Notes: generated by a model from the letters alone, not told the origin. A stretch of 64,000 nt of DNA from Mycobacterium montefiorense (GCF_003112775.1 NZ_BFCH01000048.1:181946-245945), one strand, 5' to 3'. Shown: positions 46,050 through 55,471, counted from the stretch's first letter. Numbers and translations: made by a program.

Positions 46050-47492
46050 GTGTCCGAAGCTGCTGGCGATGTAGAGCTGCTGACGTCGGCTGCTGTGGCC
46101 CTGAATCGGCATGCCGGGGTGCTGCGCGAGGTCGGCGGACTGTTCGCGGACGCCGGGCACCAGCTGTATCTCGTCGGCGGTCCGGTGCGCGACGCACTGT
46201 TGGGCCGCCCGAGCGGGGATCTGGACTTCGCCACCGACGCGCGCCCCGAACAGGTGCAGCAGATCGTGCGGGGGTGGGCCGACGCGGTCTGGGATACCGG
46301 GATCGAGTTCGGCACCGTGGGTGTCGGCAAGGACGACTATCGCCTGGAAATCACTACGTTCCGTGCGGACCGCTATGACCAGGTGTCACGCAATCCCGAG
46401 GTGCAGTTCGGCGAGCATCTCGACGACGACTTGGTGCGCCGGGACTTCACCGTGAACGCGATGGCCGTGCGGATCACGTCGACCGGGCCCGGCGAATTCC
46501 TCGATCCCCTAGGCGGTTTGGCGGCGCTGCGGGCACGCATGCTGGACACCCCGGCCGCGCCGTCGGTGTCCTTCGGCGACGACCCGTTGCGGATGCTGCG
46601 CGCCGCGCGATTTGTCTCGCAGCTCGGATTCACCGTCGCCCCGCGGGTGCGGACGGCGATCGAGGAGATGGCTCCGCAGCTGGGCCGGATCAGCGCCGAG
46701 CGGATAGCCGCCGAGCTGGACAAGCTGCTCCTTGGCGCGGACCCGGTCGCCGGCATCGACGTGCTGGTGCAGACCGGTATGGGTGAGGTGGTGCTGCCGG
46801 AGGTTGGCACCATGCAGATGGCGATCGACGAACACCACCAGCATAAGGACGTGTACCAGCACTCGCTGACCGTGTTGCGCCAGGCGATCGGCCTCGAAGA
46901 TGACGGCCCGGACCTGGTGCTGCGCTGGGCGGCGCTGCTGCACGACATCGGTAAGCCCGACACCAGACGCCACGAACCCAACGGCGGTGTGAGCTTCCAT
47001 CACCATGAGGTCGTCGGCGCCAAGATGGTTCGCAAGCGGCTGCGCGCGCTCAAGTACTCCAAACAGATGGTCGACGACATCTCCCACTTGGTGTATCTGC
47101 ACCTGCGATTCCACGGTTATGGCGACGGGAAGTGGACCGACTCGGCGGTGCGCCGCTACGTCACCGACGCCGGGCCACTGCTACCTCAGCTGCACAAGCT
47201 GGTGCGTGCCGACTGCACGACGCGCAACAAGCGGCGGGCCGCCCGGCTGCAGGCCAACTACGACCGCCTCGAGGCACGCATCGCCGAGCTGGCCGCCCAG
47301 GAAGATCTGGCGCGGGTGCGTCCCGACCTGGACGGGAACCGGATCATGGCGCTGCTCGACATCCCGGCGGGGCCGCAGGTCGGTGAGGCGTGGCGCTTCT
47401 TGAAGGAGCTGCGGCTGGACCGCGGACCGCTGACCGACGAGGAAGCCACCGCGGAGCTGCTGGCCTGGTGGCAGTCCCGGGGGAACGGTTAG
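46050..47492 (+). CDS. pcnA: CCA tRNA nucleotidyltransferase / poly(A) polymerase family protein
   Basis: This 480-residue enzyme adds or repairs tRNA 3' CCA. The class II nucleotidyltransferase motif is YLVGGPVRDALLGRPSGDLDFATDA (residues about 39-63), followed by RRDFTVNAMA, the RNA-binding PLRMLRAARF and an HD domain (LLHDIGKPDTR, SFHHHEVVGA). The HD part gives many such proteins phosphatase or phosphodiesterase activity. The start is GTG 46050. It lies next to mutT4 and the Ca-loop gene as in M. tuberculosis. Confidence 0.95.
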   Translation: MSEAAGDVELLTSAAVALNRHAGVLREVGGLFADAGHQLYLVGGPVRDALLGRPSGDLDFATDARPEQVQQIVRGWADAVWDTGIEFGTVGVGKDDYRLEITTFRADRYDQVSRNPEVQFGEHLDDDLVRRDFTVNAMAVRITSTGPGEFLDPLGGLAALRARMLDTPAAPSVSFGDDPLRMLRAARFVSQLGFTVAPRVRTAIEEMAPQLGRISAERIAAELDKLLLGADPVAGIDVLVQTGMGEVVLPEVGTMQMAIDEHHQHKDVYQHSLTVLRQAIGLEDDGPDLVLRWAALLHDIGKPDTRRHEPNGGVSFHHHEVVGAKMVRKRLRALKYSKQMVDDISHLVYLHLRFHGYGDGKWTDSAVRRYVTDAGPLLPQLHKLVRADCTTRNKRRAARLQANYDRLEARIAELAAQEDLARVRPDLDGNRIMALLDIPAGPQVGEAWRFLKELRLDRGPLTDEEATAELLAWWQSRGNG

Positions 47493-47516
47493 CGATGCCC
47501 GCGCGTCCGAACCCGT

Positions 47517-48026
47517 ATGGATTACTGCCTATCTAGTGATAGCGGTGCGGCCGCCATCTGGCACGGCCAACCCGACCTCGACCTTGACCATGACGGCCGG
47601 CTCGAATCAATCGGGCTGGATTTCGACCACGACGGACTGCGCGACGACGCATTGGCGGATCTCGACGGCGACGGCGTCGTCGATCACGCGGTGCTCGATC
47701 TCGACAACGACGGCACACCCGAGGCGTACTTCACCGACGACGGGTCGGGGACCTGGGCCGTCGCTGTGGACCGGGTCGGGGGACTGCGCTGGTACTCACT
47801 CGACGGCGTCGAGCACACCGGCGGTCCGCTGGTCGACTTCGACGGGCAGGGCCGCCCGGATGATCGACTGCTGGACAGCGACGGCAACGGGGTGGCCGAC
47901 CGGGTGCTGTGCGCAGATCCGAACGGCGTGACCGGCTATGTCGATTCCGACGGCGACGGCCGCTGGGATGTCCGATTATCCGATACCGACGGCGATGGCT
48001 CAGCCGACGGCGCCAGCACCCTTTGA
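47517..48026 (+). CDS. Acidic DxDxDG-repeat protein (Rv3906c-like)
   Basis: This 169-residue, highly acidic protein is built from repeated calcium-loop motifs: DLDLDHDGR, GLDFDHDGLRDD, DLDGDGVVDH, DLDNDGTPE, DSDGNGVAD, DSDGDGRWD and DTDGDGSAD. These look like EF-hand or thrombospondin-type-3 loops without flanking helices. No clear signal peptide or membrane segment is visible, so a non-classical export route or cytosolic role are both possible. The M. tuberculosis homologue is next to pcnA; here esxD follows it after 142 bases. Confidence 0.82.
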   Translation: MDYCLSSDSGAAAIWHGQPDLDLDHDGRLESIGLDFDHDGLRDDALADLDGDGVVDHAVLDLDNDGTPEAYFTDDGSGTWAVAVDRVGGLRWYSLDGVEHTGGPLVDFDGQGRPDDRLLDSDGNGVADRVLCADPNGVTGYVDSDGDGRWDVRLSDTDGDGSADGASTL

Positions 48027-48091
48027 CATGGTGTTTTGTGGCATTCGGGAATGGGTAAATCAACGCCTGTGCAGCGGGCAATAGAACTGAA

Positions 48092-48119
48092 GTGACAGAC
48101 CCCGATCCCTGTCTACACT
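48092..48119 (+). promoter_or_regulatory. Candidate promoter upstream of esxD
   Basis: GTGACA (48092-48097) and TACACT (48114-48119) are spaced by 16 bases and lie 49 bases before esxD. They fit a housekeeping-type promoter of the ESX-2 gene run. Likeness only. Confidence 0.35.
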
Positions 48120-48168
48120 CTTACCCATATCCAGGTCGGGGAGCCTACGGAAATCAAGGGAGAAACAC

Positions 48169-48492
48169 ATGGCGGGGACAACGGTCGTCACACCGGAACT
48201 ACTACGGAGTTCAAAGCAACGGATTGAATCGCGATTGCAAGAAGCCGCCGCAATCGCCAATCAATATCTGAGCGGCCACGAGAACATCGTCAGCGCCACC
48301 GGATGGGCCGGCCAAGCCGGCTCGACGTCGCTGAACACGGCAGGCCAAATTCAGCACGACCTGCAGCAGATCATGACCGGCGGTAACCGATTAGCGCACG
48401 GCCTCGGCCAGTCGGCAACGCTGATGGAGCACCACGAAGCCGATTCAGCGCACAGCCTCAACGGCGTGTTTGGCGGAGTTCAGTCCACCTAA
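48169..48492 (+). CDS. esxD: ESX-2 WXG100-like protein EsxD
   Basis: This 107-residue helical-hairpin protein has the WXG-like turn ATGWAGQAGSTS at about 43-54 and a C-terminal GGNRLAHGLGQSATLMEHHEADSAHSL. The latter closely matches M. tuberculosis EsxD, which has the same length. It would pair with EsxC as a heterodimeric substrate of the ESX-2 secretion system. No cysteine or signal peptide is present. AAGGGAGAA precedes the ATG. It is first in the ESX run here; in M. tuberculosis it follows PPE69. Confidence 0.92.
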   Translation: MAGTTVVTPELLRSSKQRIESRLQEAAAIANQYLSGHENIVSATGWAGQAGSTSLNTAGQIQHDLQQIMTGGNRLAHGLGQSATLMEHHEADSAHSLNGVFGGVQST

Positions 48493-48543
48493 GCCGGCAT
48501 TGCAGCCAATCCCAAAAGCGTATTCAGGTAAGGAACTACCAAC

Positions 48544-48834
48544 ATGTCAGAGCAGATTGTTTACAACCACGCCGCGGTCGGCGGCCTCTCGGGTGACATC
48601 GCAACGCAGGCCGCGCAATTGATGGAAATTCACGACGACGTTCTTCACATCACTCAGTCGTTGGCGGAGTTTTTCCAGGGGCACGGTGCCACGGCCTTTT
48701 TCGAGGCACAACAGCAAATGCTGCACGGGTTGCAGGACATGATCCAGACCGTCAGCCTGCACGGGCACACCGTAAACACGGTGCACGACAACGCCATCAA
48801 TACGGATAACCAAATTGGCGGCTTCTTTCTGTAG
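48544..48834 (+). CDS. esxC: ESX-2 WXG100-like protein EsxC
   Basis: This 96-residue protein begins MSEQIVYNHAAVG. The turn reads FFQGHGATAFF in place of WXG, as in M. tuberculosis EsxC (EFFAGHG). The C-terminal half carries LQDMIQTVSLHGHTVNTVHDNA and ends with NTDNQIGGFF. It is expected to form the EsxC-EsxD pair recognised by the third ATPase domain of EccC. AGGTAAGGA lies upstream. A strong hairpin follows 11 bases after the stop. Confidence 0.93.
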   Translation: MSEQIVYNHAAVGGLSGDIATQAAQLMEIHDDVLHITQSLAEFFQGHGATAFFEAQQQMLHGLQDMIQTVSLHGHTVNTVHDNAINTDNQIGGFFL

Positions 48835-48844
48835 TCCCGGCTTT

Positions 48845-48872
48845 GCGGGGCGCACCAGAGCGTGCGCCCCGC
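48845..48872 (+). terminator. Strong hairpin between esxC and espG2
   Basis: GCGGGGCGCAC (48845-48855) and GTGCGCCCCGC (48862-48872) form a perfect 11-bp GC-rich stem with a six-base loop, followed by TCTTGGCTTT. It may attenuate transcription or stabilise the esxD-esxC mRNA, allowing higher expression of substrates than of the machinery. Confidence 0.65.
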
Positions 48873-48893
48873 TCTTGGCTTTAAGGGAAGACC

Positions 48894-49727
48894 GTGTTAA
48901 CCACATCTCTTGACGGCCTGTGGGTCCTTCAGGTCCTCACCGGCATCGAGGTCTTAGCCCCCGAGATGGGGCTGCGACCCCACTTGCCCAGCGTCGAGCC
49001 CAAGCACAAGGCGCTGGACCACCCCGTGGCCGCGGAACTGCGGGCTGCGGGGGCTATCGACGAAACGGACTCTGTCGACGGCACGATCGTTGAGTGGCTG
49101 ACTGTGCTGTCGCGCCGCGATATCGCGCTGCTGGTGCACTTCCGGCTGCCCAATGACGACGAAACGACGCGAGCGCTGCTCGCCAGGTTCGCGCATTGGT
49201 GGGTCGCCATCGAACGGTCGGGAGACCTCGTCCGGATTAGTGGCGCGGGCATCACGAGCAACGAGGGCACGGCCACCGCCGCCCTCAACTCTCAGATCGA
49301 GCGTCTTTGCGGCGCAATCGATCCCGCGCCGTTGCGTCCTGTCACGCTGGATGCGGATGCTATGCGAGCAGCTGCCACCGACGAGGGATCGTTGCACGAA
49401 TTCCTGGGCAAGCAAGGGCTCGATGCCGATCAGGTGCACCTGCTGAAACTGGCCACCGATCCCGCCCGATCGGCTCAGGCTTCGATCGTCGCGATGCAGT
49501 CCGGGGTGGACAGCGGCGGCCCCACCCGGACCTACATCGAACCGGGGGCGGTGACGATCATCGATACACCCGAAGGACGGCTGGTGGCCGAACACGTATC
49601 TTCAGGCGCGAAGAAGTGGATGATCATCGCGCCGGGGACCAAGAACAACATTGGGTCTGCGATCAACCATATGGTGCGGCGGCTACCTGCCGACCAAGAA
49701 TGGCATTCATACCGAAAAGTCGTGTAG
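48894..49727 (+). CDS. espG2: ESX-2 secretion-associated chaperone EspG2
   Basis: This 277-residue cytosolic chaperone has the EspG fold signatures: N-terminal LTTSLDGLWVLQVLTGIEVLAPEMGLRP, EWLTVLSRRDIALLV, WWVAIERSGDLVRI and C-terminal INHMVRRLPADQEWHSYRKVV. EspG proteins bind the tip of PE-PPE dimers specific for one ESX system and deliver them; here the pair would be the PE/PPE at 62756-64000. The GTG start follows AAGGGAAG. It is 35 bases before the ATPase gene. Confidence 0.92.
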   Translation: MLTTSLDGLWVLQVLTGIEVLAPEMGLRPHLPSVEPKHKALDHPVAAELRAAGAIDETDSVDGTIVEWLTVLSRRDIALLVHFRLPNDDETTRALLARFAHWWVAIERSGDLVRISGAGITSNEGTATAALNSQIERLCGAIDPAPLRPVTLDADAMRAAATDEGSLHEFLGKQGLDADQVHLLKLATDPARSAQASIVAMQSGVDSGGPTRTYIEPGAVTIIDTPEGRLVAEHVSSGAKKWMIIAPGTKNNIGSAINHMVRRLPADQEWHSYRKVV

Positions 49728-49762
49728 TCGAAAGGTAGTGCGAAAATGATAGCATCGGCATC

Positions 49763-50791
49763 GTGACAAATCCGTGGACGGGCTCATCTAATTCTCCGGA
49801 ACAAGGCGGGCCGACTCGGCGAGAAGCGCCTGCCGCGCGCTACCAAAACCAAGATTCGGTATCGGGAACTTTGCGCATTTCCGATATGGTTGCGCCGCGC
49901 AAAATTCCACCCGGGGGTGGTTGGCGCAAATTTCTCTATCAGTTGTCAGGCCATGCAATTAATTTCGGCGAATCGCCTTCCGAAAGGCATTACCGGGAAT
50001 TGCAGGAGCGGATACGGCGCCATATCCGGAAGCAGTACGTCGTCGGAGTCATCTCCGGCAAGGGTGGTGTCGGCAAGACGACGATGACGGCTTGCATCGG
50101 CGCGGTGTTCCGGGAATGCCGGCCCGAGAATGTGGTCGCGATCGACGCAGCCCCCGGCTTTGGCACGCTGGCCGGCCGAATCGACGAATCCCCGCCGGGC
50201 GACTACTCCGCGGTGCTCAACGACACCGACGTTCAGGGCTACGCGGACATCCGGGAACACTTGGGGCAGAACAGTCTTGGCCTCGACGTGCTGGCCGGCA
50301 ACCGAGCGTCGGACCAGCCGCGGCCGCTGGTTGCCTCGATGTTCTCCGGAGTGCTGTCGCGGCTGCGCCGCACCCACACCGTCATCGTGGTGGATACCTC
50401 TGACGACCTCGAGCACCCCGTGATGAAGGCTGTGCTCGACGCATGCGACACGCTGGTGTTCGTCTCCGGCCTGACGGCCGACACCTCGTTGCCGGTGACT
50501 CGTGCGATCGACTTGCTGCGCTCGATGGGCTATCACGAGCTGGTGTCCCGCAGCATGGTCATCCTGAACGATAGCCGCGATAAATACGATGCTGAGGCGC
50601 GTACCTATCTCACCGAGCGTTTCGCGCAATCAGGTGCGACAGTCGAGTTCATGCCGTACGACCCGTTCCTCGCTAAAGGCGGGATAATTGATACCCGGCA
50701 TGAGCTGAAGAAGAAAACTCGTCTGCGCATATTCGAAATCACCGCGGCTTTGGCTGACAAATACATTCCAGATGCCGACAGGCCGCGCTAA
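49763..50791 (+). CDS. ESX-2 associated MinD/ParA-like ATPase (Rv3888c-like)
   Basis: This 342-residue protein has a disordered N-terminal part (1-80) and a P-loop ATPase with deviant Walker A in VISGKGGVGKTTMTA (residues about 96-105), a VAIDAAPGFGTLA switch and VIVVDTSDDL. It resembles EspI-type ATPases of ESX loci, which sense energy status or modulate secretion. The start is GTG 49763 (MTNPWTGSSN). The stop overlaps eccD2 by one base (TAATG), so translational coupling is likely. Confidence 0.88.
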   Translation: MTNPWTGSSNSPEQGGPTRREAPAARYQNQDSVSGTLRISDMVAPRKIPPGGGWRKFLYQLSGHAINFGESPSERHYRELQERIRRHIRKQYVVGVISGKGGVGKTTMTACIGAVFRECRPENVVAIDAAPGFGTLAGRIDESPPGDYSAVLNDTDVQGYADIREHLGQNSLGLDVLAGNRASDQPRPLVASMFSGVLSRLRRTHTVIVVDTSDDLEHPVMKAVLDACDTLVFVSGLTADTSLPVTRAIDLLRSMGYHELVSRSMVILNDSRDKYDAEARTYLTERFAQSGATVEFMPYDPFLAKGGIIDTRHELKKKTRLRIFEITAALADKYIPDADRPR

Positions 50792-52284
50792 TGGCCCCGT
50801 ACCAGGGTAAGGTTTCGTTTCCAGCCCGATGTGCGGTTGCAGTCGTATGTGGCGAACACCTGGTCTCGCAGGTGTACCCTGCCTCGGTGCCGATCGAGGC
50901 TTTTATCGACAACGTTGTGGAATTGCTCAATGAGGAACTCAAACGCCGGGGGTTCGCCGGACTCGAGCCCGGTGTCGGGTACGAACTCCACAAGGCCAAC
51001 GGGGTCCGGTTGGACGTCACCAAGACGTTTGACGAACTCGGCGTCGAAGACGGCGCGACGCTCACGCTGGTTCCCGTGGTCGAGGGTGAATCGTTCGAGC
51101 CGCAGTACGAGTCGTTGTCCACCGGCCTGGCCAGGGTCGGGAAGTCGTTGTTCGAACCGGTAACCCTGCGAACCGCTGCCCGCACCGCGCTGGTCATTCT
51201 GGCAATGGTCTCGCTGACGTTACTGGGACTGGCTGTCCGCCAACGCTTCTCGACCGACTCCTTGATGCCCACCATCGTGACCGGTGTGGCCGGTCTGCTG
51301 ATCGCCGGTGGCGCGGCCACGGTGTGGCGATGGTGGCCGGGCCGCGCCGACATGGTCGACGGGCTCGGCTGGATCGCGTTGCCGTTGCTCACGGTGAGCC
51401 TTGCGGGCGGGGCTCCCGGCCGCCTAGGGGCCGCGCATGTGTTCATCGCTGCCCTGGCCGGTGCCGTGCTGACATGCGGAATCGCTGCTGCCACCGGGCG
51501 TCACGCCAATGTGGCAGCGACCGCGGTGACCGTACTCGGCTTGGCCGGCGCGGCAGCCGCCGCCCGGATGTGGTGGCCGGTGCCCGCGCAATGGCTGGGG
51601 ATGTGCACCCTGGTCGCCCTGCTACTGCTGCTGACCATGTCCCCGACGATCGCGTTGTGGGTCGCGCGGATCCGGCCGCCGTACTTCGGGTCGATTACCG
51701 GGCGCGATCTGTTCCGCCGTAGCGCGGGTCTACCCGCCGACGCGGTATCGCCCGTCGAAGAGGGCGCCGACGAGGAAGCAAATTCGGACACCACGCCGCG
51801 CGGTGCGCAGATCGCACTGGCCGCCATTCACGCCAACAACGTCCTGACGGGAATCTGCGTCGGAGCCGGGCTGATGCTTCCTGTCGCGGTGTGGGCCACC
51901 CTGGTGCCAGGCCAGGAACGGAGCGTTCCGGCCGCTGCACTCGCCACACTTTTCGTTCTGATCTTCATCAGCCGCGGGCGGGCGTTCGCCGACAAACGGC
52001 AGGCGATCGCGCTGGTTTGCGGCGCCGCCGCGGCACTGTGCGCCGGTGTCGTCAAATACGTTGTGCACGAACCGACTCCGTCGGGCTACAGCGTGCTGTG
52101 CGGCACCCTGGTGCTGGCTGGCTTTGGCGGGGCGGGTCTACTGGCCGCGCTGCTGGTGCCGATTACCAGGTTCACTCCGCTGGTGCGGATGACCGCCGAA
52201 TGGGTGGAAATAGCAGCGATTATCGCGGCCCTGCCGCTGGCCGCATGGATCGGCGGATTGTTCACCTGGGTGCGCATGCGATGA
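50791..52284 (+). CDS. eccD2: Type VII secretion channel component EccD2
   Basis: This 497-residue protein has a ubiquitin-like N-terminal domain (residues about 10-100, RCAVAVVCGEHLVSQVYPA) and eleven predicted membrane helices (from about 130 onward), the EccD architecture; it forms the bulk of the ESX membrane pore. It is similar in length to M. tuberculosis EccD2 (about 509) and shows no break. It overlaps mycP2 by ATGA. Confidence 0.94.
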   Translation: MAPYQGKVSFPARCAVAVVCGEHLVSQVYPASVPIEAFIDNVVELLNEELKRRGFAGLEPGVGYELHKANGVRLDVTKTFDELGVEDGATLTLVPVVEGESFEPQYESLSTGLARVGKSLFEPVTLRTAARTALVILAMVSLTLLGLAVRQRFSTDSLMPTIVTGVAGLLIAGGAATVWRWWPGRADMVDGLGWIALPLLTVSLAGGAPGRLGAAHVFIAALAGAVLTCGIAAATGRHANVAATAVTVLGLAGAAAAARMWWPVPAQWLGMCTLVALLLLLTMSPTIALWVARIRPPYFGSITGRDLFRRSAGLPADAVSPVEEGADEEANSDTTPRGAQIALAAIHANNVLTGICVGAGLMLPVAVWATLVPGQERSVPAAALATLFVLIFISRGRAFADKRQAIALVCGAAAALCAGVVKYVVHEPTPSGYSVLCGTLVLAGFGGAGLLAALLVPITRFTPLVRMTAEWVEIAAIIAALPLAAWIGGLFTWVRMR

Positions 52285-53936
52285 CCCAGATGGCTCTCAC
52301 CGCTCGCGCATTGACCCAGCGGGTCGCCGCCACTGCACTGACGAGCCTACTGGTCGCTTTGATCGCGGGTGCTCCTGCGGCACAGGCGATTCCACCTCCG
52401 GTGGTCGATCCCGGACGGGTACCGGCCGACGGCAAGCCGGCTTCGGATCAGCCGATGCGGCAGAGCTTTGCATGCGCGCGAACGATTACCGTCGCCGATC
52501 CGAACGTCGCCCTGCCCGCGCCCGGCTTCACGATGCTCAACCTCAGCAAGGCCTGGCAGTACTCGACCGGCAACGGAGTCCCGGTCGCGGTCATCGACAC
52601 CGGTATCAATCCCAGCCGGCGGCTGCCGGTGGTGCCGGGTGGCGATTACATCATGGGCGGTGACGGTCTCACTGACTGCGACGCGCACGGCACCGTCGTG
52701 GCGTCGCTGATTGGTGCTGCGCCACAGGGAATTCCGATGCCCGCACCAATGCCGAGCGCCCCGGCGTTCCCCCCGCCGGCAGGCCCGCCGGCAACCGATG
52801 CCGGTGCACCGCCGCCCGGCGGCCCACCACCACCACCCGCACCGCCGCCACCGCCCTCACCGGTGACGATCACGCAGACCGTGGCGCCGCCGCCACCACC
52901 GCCGCCCGACGTGCCGTCGAATGGGCCGGGAGACCCGGCGCCCGGCCAGCCCGACGACCCCGAGGTGCCGCCGCCGCCCCCGGGCGCCCCCGACGGTGTC
53001 GCCGGAGTCGCGCCCCACGCGGTCATCATTTCGATCCGCCAGTCCTCGCGGGCCTTCGAACCGGTGAATCCCGGCGCCGGCGACTTTGAGGGGCGCAAGA
53101 AGGCCGGCACCATCGCGACTCTGGCCAGAGCCATCGTGCATGCCGCGAACATCGGTGCCAAGGTGATCAATATCAGTGTGACTGCGTGTGTTTCGGCCGC
53201 TGACCCACTGGATCAGGGCGCCATCGGCGCCGCTGTCTGGTATGCGGCCACAGTCAAGGACGCCGTCATCGTTGCCGCGGCGGGCAACGACAGCGAAGAC
53301 GGCTGCGCGCAGAACCCGTCGTTTGATCCGCTCAACGCTTCCGATCCACGCGACTGGCACCAAGTCAAGACAGTCTCGTCGCCGTCCTGGTTCTCTGATT
53401 ACGTCTTGTCGGTGGGTGCGGTCGACAACACCGGTGCACCGATCAACAAGAGCTTGGCGGGACCGTGGGTGGCCGCAGCGGCACCAGGCGTCGGAATCAT
53501 GGGACTCTCCCCGGAATCCGGGGGACCGGCGAATGCCTACCCGCCGATCCGCCCGGGCGAGAAGAACATGCCGTTCTGGGGAACCAGCTTTTCCGCGGCG
53601 TACGTCAGCGGGGTGGCCGCGCTGGTGCGAGCCAAATATCCGGCGCTGTCCGCCCACCAGATCATCAATCGGATTCTGCAGACCGCACACAATCCACCAC
53701 GCGGAGTCGACAACCAGGTCGGTTACGGCGTTGTCGATCCAGTCGCGGCATTGACCTTCGATGTGCCCGCAGGCGAACGACTTCCCCCCGCGGCCGCCGG
53801 CCGCATCGTCCACCCGGTCCCGCCACCGCCGCCGCCGGACCACCGTGCCCGCACGGTGGCGCTGGTATTCGCCGGCGTGGTGCTGGCCGCCATCGGGGTG
53901 GTCTCTCTGATCGTTCGAGCGCGGCGCGAGCGATGA
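52281..53936 (+). CDS. mycP2: Mycosin MycP2, subtilisin-like membrane protease of ESX-2
   Basis: This 551-residue protease has a signal peptide (1-36), a subtilisin domain and a C-terminal membrane helix (about 520-545). The catalytic triad is intact: Asp in VAVIDTGINPS, His in CDAHGTVVASLIG, Ser in GTSFSAAYVSG. A long Pro-rich disordered loop (residues about 155-240) sits between His and the rest, as in other mycosins. MycP caps the ESX pore on the periplasmic side and stabilises the complex. ATG 52281 overlaps eccD2 and gives a proper signal peptide. Confidence 0.95.
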   Translation: MTQMALTARALTQRVAATALTSLLVALIAGAPAAQAIPPPVVDPGRVPADGKPASDQPMRQSFACARTITVADPNVALPAPGFTMLNLSKAWQYSTGNGVPVAVIDTGINPSRRLPVVPGGDYIMGGDGLTDCDAHGTVVASLIGAAPQGIPMPAPMPSAPAFPPPAGPPATDAGAPPPGGPPPPPAPPPPPSPVTITQTVAPPPPPPPDVPSNGPGDPAPGQPDDPEVPPPPPGAPDGVAGVAPHAVIISIRQSSRAFEPVNPGAGDFEGRKKAGTIATLARAIVHAANIGAKVINISVTACVSAADPLDQGAIGAAVWYAATVKDAVIVAAAGNDSEDGCAQNPSFDPLNASDPRDWHQVKTVSSPSWFSDYVLSVGAVDNTGAPINKSLAGPWVAAAAPGVGIMGLSPESGGPANAYPPIRPGEKNMPFWGTSFSAAYVSGVAALVRAKYPALSAHQIINRILQTAHNPPRGVDNQVGYGVVDPVAALTFDVPAGERLPPAAAGRIVHPVPPPPPPDHRARTVALVFAGVVLAAIGVVSLIVRARRER

Positions 53937-55471
53937 CCGCCGGGACGAAGCTGACCATCATCGCCGCCATCTTCGTGGCCGCCGTCGGAGGTTGGGCAGT
54001 CGGCGGATACCCCGGTACGGCAGCAGGTTTGGTGCTCGGAATTACGGTCGGCGTTATCCGGTGGCGAGGCCAGCCGTTGTGGTCCTGGCTGGTGCTGTGG
54101 CTGCGGCGTCGTCGCCCGATCTGGTGGAGCGAGCCGCTGACCGTCGCCAATGATCGTGCCGGCGGTGGTATCCGGTACCAGGATGGCGTCGCGGCGGCCG
54201 CGGTCCAGCTGCTCGGGAAGGCGCATACGCCAACGCTGTTCACCGGATCGACCGCCACCTACACCGCCAACGCCTTCGACGTCACCGAGCTGCTGGGATT
54301 GCTGCACCAGAGCCTCGGCCTCACCTTGGAATCGCTCAGTGTCGTCACGGCCGGGGCACGCCGGCGCAACACCGGTGACTACCCGCGGGTGTACGACACG
54401 TTGATCGGCACACCGCCCTATGCCGGTCAGCGCGAGACTTGGCTCATCGTCCGGATCTCGGCCCTGGACAATGTCGAGGCGCTGCGCGGGCGCACCTCGG
54501 TCGGTAGCGCGACGCTTGCGGCCGCCCAGCGAATCAGCGCGGCCCTGCGCCAGCACGGCATCCACGCCAAGGTGGCGACAGCCACCGACATCGTCGAGAT
54601 GGAGCGGAGATTGGGCCGCTCCGCACTGGATGTCTCCGGTAGGCGGTGGCGGTCGGTGCGCGGCGACAGCGGTTGGTTGACGACCTATTGGTACCGGGCC
54701 GCCGACATCACGTCGGAGAAGTTGGCGCAAGCGTGGTCGGCGCGGGTCGATGGGATCACGCAGAACGTCACGCTTTACAGCGACGGCACCGCTACGGCCA
54801 CGGTGACCGTGCGCAGCGCACAACCACCGACGGCCTCGTTGAGCATGCGGTTGCGGACCTTGCGGGGCGAGCAGGCGCACGCCGTCGCGGCCAATCTGTG
54901 CGGTCCGCTGCCGCTGCTGCGCGGAATCCGGCGCGGTGTCCTGCACGGGCCGCTCGTCGTCCCGATCGGACCGTCGGGTGTGCTGCTCGGCAAGGTCACC
55001 GGCGGGAATCGGATGCTGTTGCCGCTCGACGACGCGGGCGAGTTCAGCCGGGTGCACATCGCCGCGGAGGACGCGCTGGCCAAGCGATTCATCATCCGCT
55101 TGGCCGGTGCTGGCGAGCGCATCACGGTGCACACTCGAAACATGCAGCGGTGGGCCAGTGTTCGGATGCCGGACATCGCCGTGACCGATCAGGCGAAGCC
55201 GGTGTCGGGCACCACGGTCAGTGTCGTCGACGGCAGCATGTCGCCGGCTCCGCGACCGAACGCCCTGATTTCTGTCGGAGGACCGGCCGAGCCGTACCGG
55301 GGGACCGCCAATGTGCTGATCACCCAGACGGGCCCCGCGACGGTTGATGCGACGACGGACGGCCAGCTGCACGCGGTGGAAGTGGAATTGTTCCGCGCCG
55401 AGAACAGGTACGTATCGTCGGAACCGATGGCTTTGCGAACCCCGGATCTTGAAGCGGTGGACACCTCATGA
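53933..55471 (+). CDS. eccE2: Type VII secretion component EccE2
   Basis: This 512-residue protein has two N-terminal membrane helices (residues about 5-45, LTIIAAIFVAAVGGWAVGG and TAAGLVLGITVGVI) followed by a large soluble region (WWSEPLTVANDRAGGGIRYQDG). EccE sits at the periphery of the ESX membrane complex. It is slightly shorter than M. tuberculosis EccE2. It overlaps mycP2 and eccA2 by ATGA. No frame break is seen. Confidence 0.92.
   Translation: MTAGTKLTIIAAIFVAAVGGWAVGGYPGTAAGLVLGITVGVIRWRGQPLWSWLVLWLRRRRPIWWSEPLTVANDRAGGGIRYQDGVAAAAVQLLGKAHTPTLFTGSTATYTANAFDVTELLGLLHQSLGLTLESLSVVTAGARRRNTGDYPRVYDTLIGTPPYAGQRETWLIVRISALDNVEALRGRTSVGSATLAAAQRISAALRQHGIHAKVATATDIVEMERRLGRSALDVSGRRWRSVRGDSGWLTTYWYRAADITSEKLAQAWSARVDGITQNVTLYSDGTATATVTVRSAQPPTASLSMRLRTLRGEQAHAVAANLCGPLPLLRGIRRGVLHGPLVVPIGPSGVLLGKVTGGNRMLLPLDDAGEFSRVHIAAEDALAKRFIIRLAGAGERITVHTRNMQRWASVRMPDIAVTDQAKPVSGTTVSVVDGSMSPAPRPNALISVGGPAEPYRGTANVLITQTGPATVDATTDGQLHAVEVELFRAENRYVSSEPMALRTPDLEAVDTS

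Noticed and set aside
53723..55372. Long antisense frame opposite mycP2/eccE2 (549 codons)
   Set aside because: Shadow of the two ESX genes; no recognisable domain, no conserved start.
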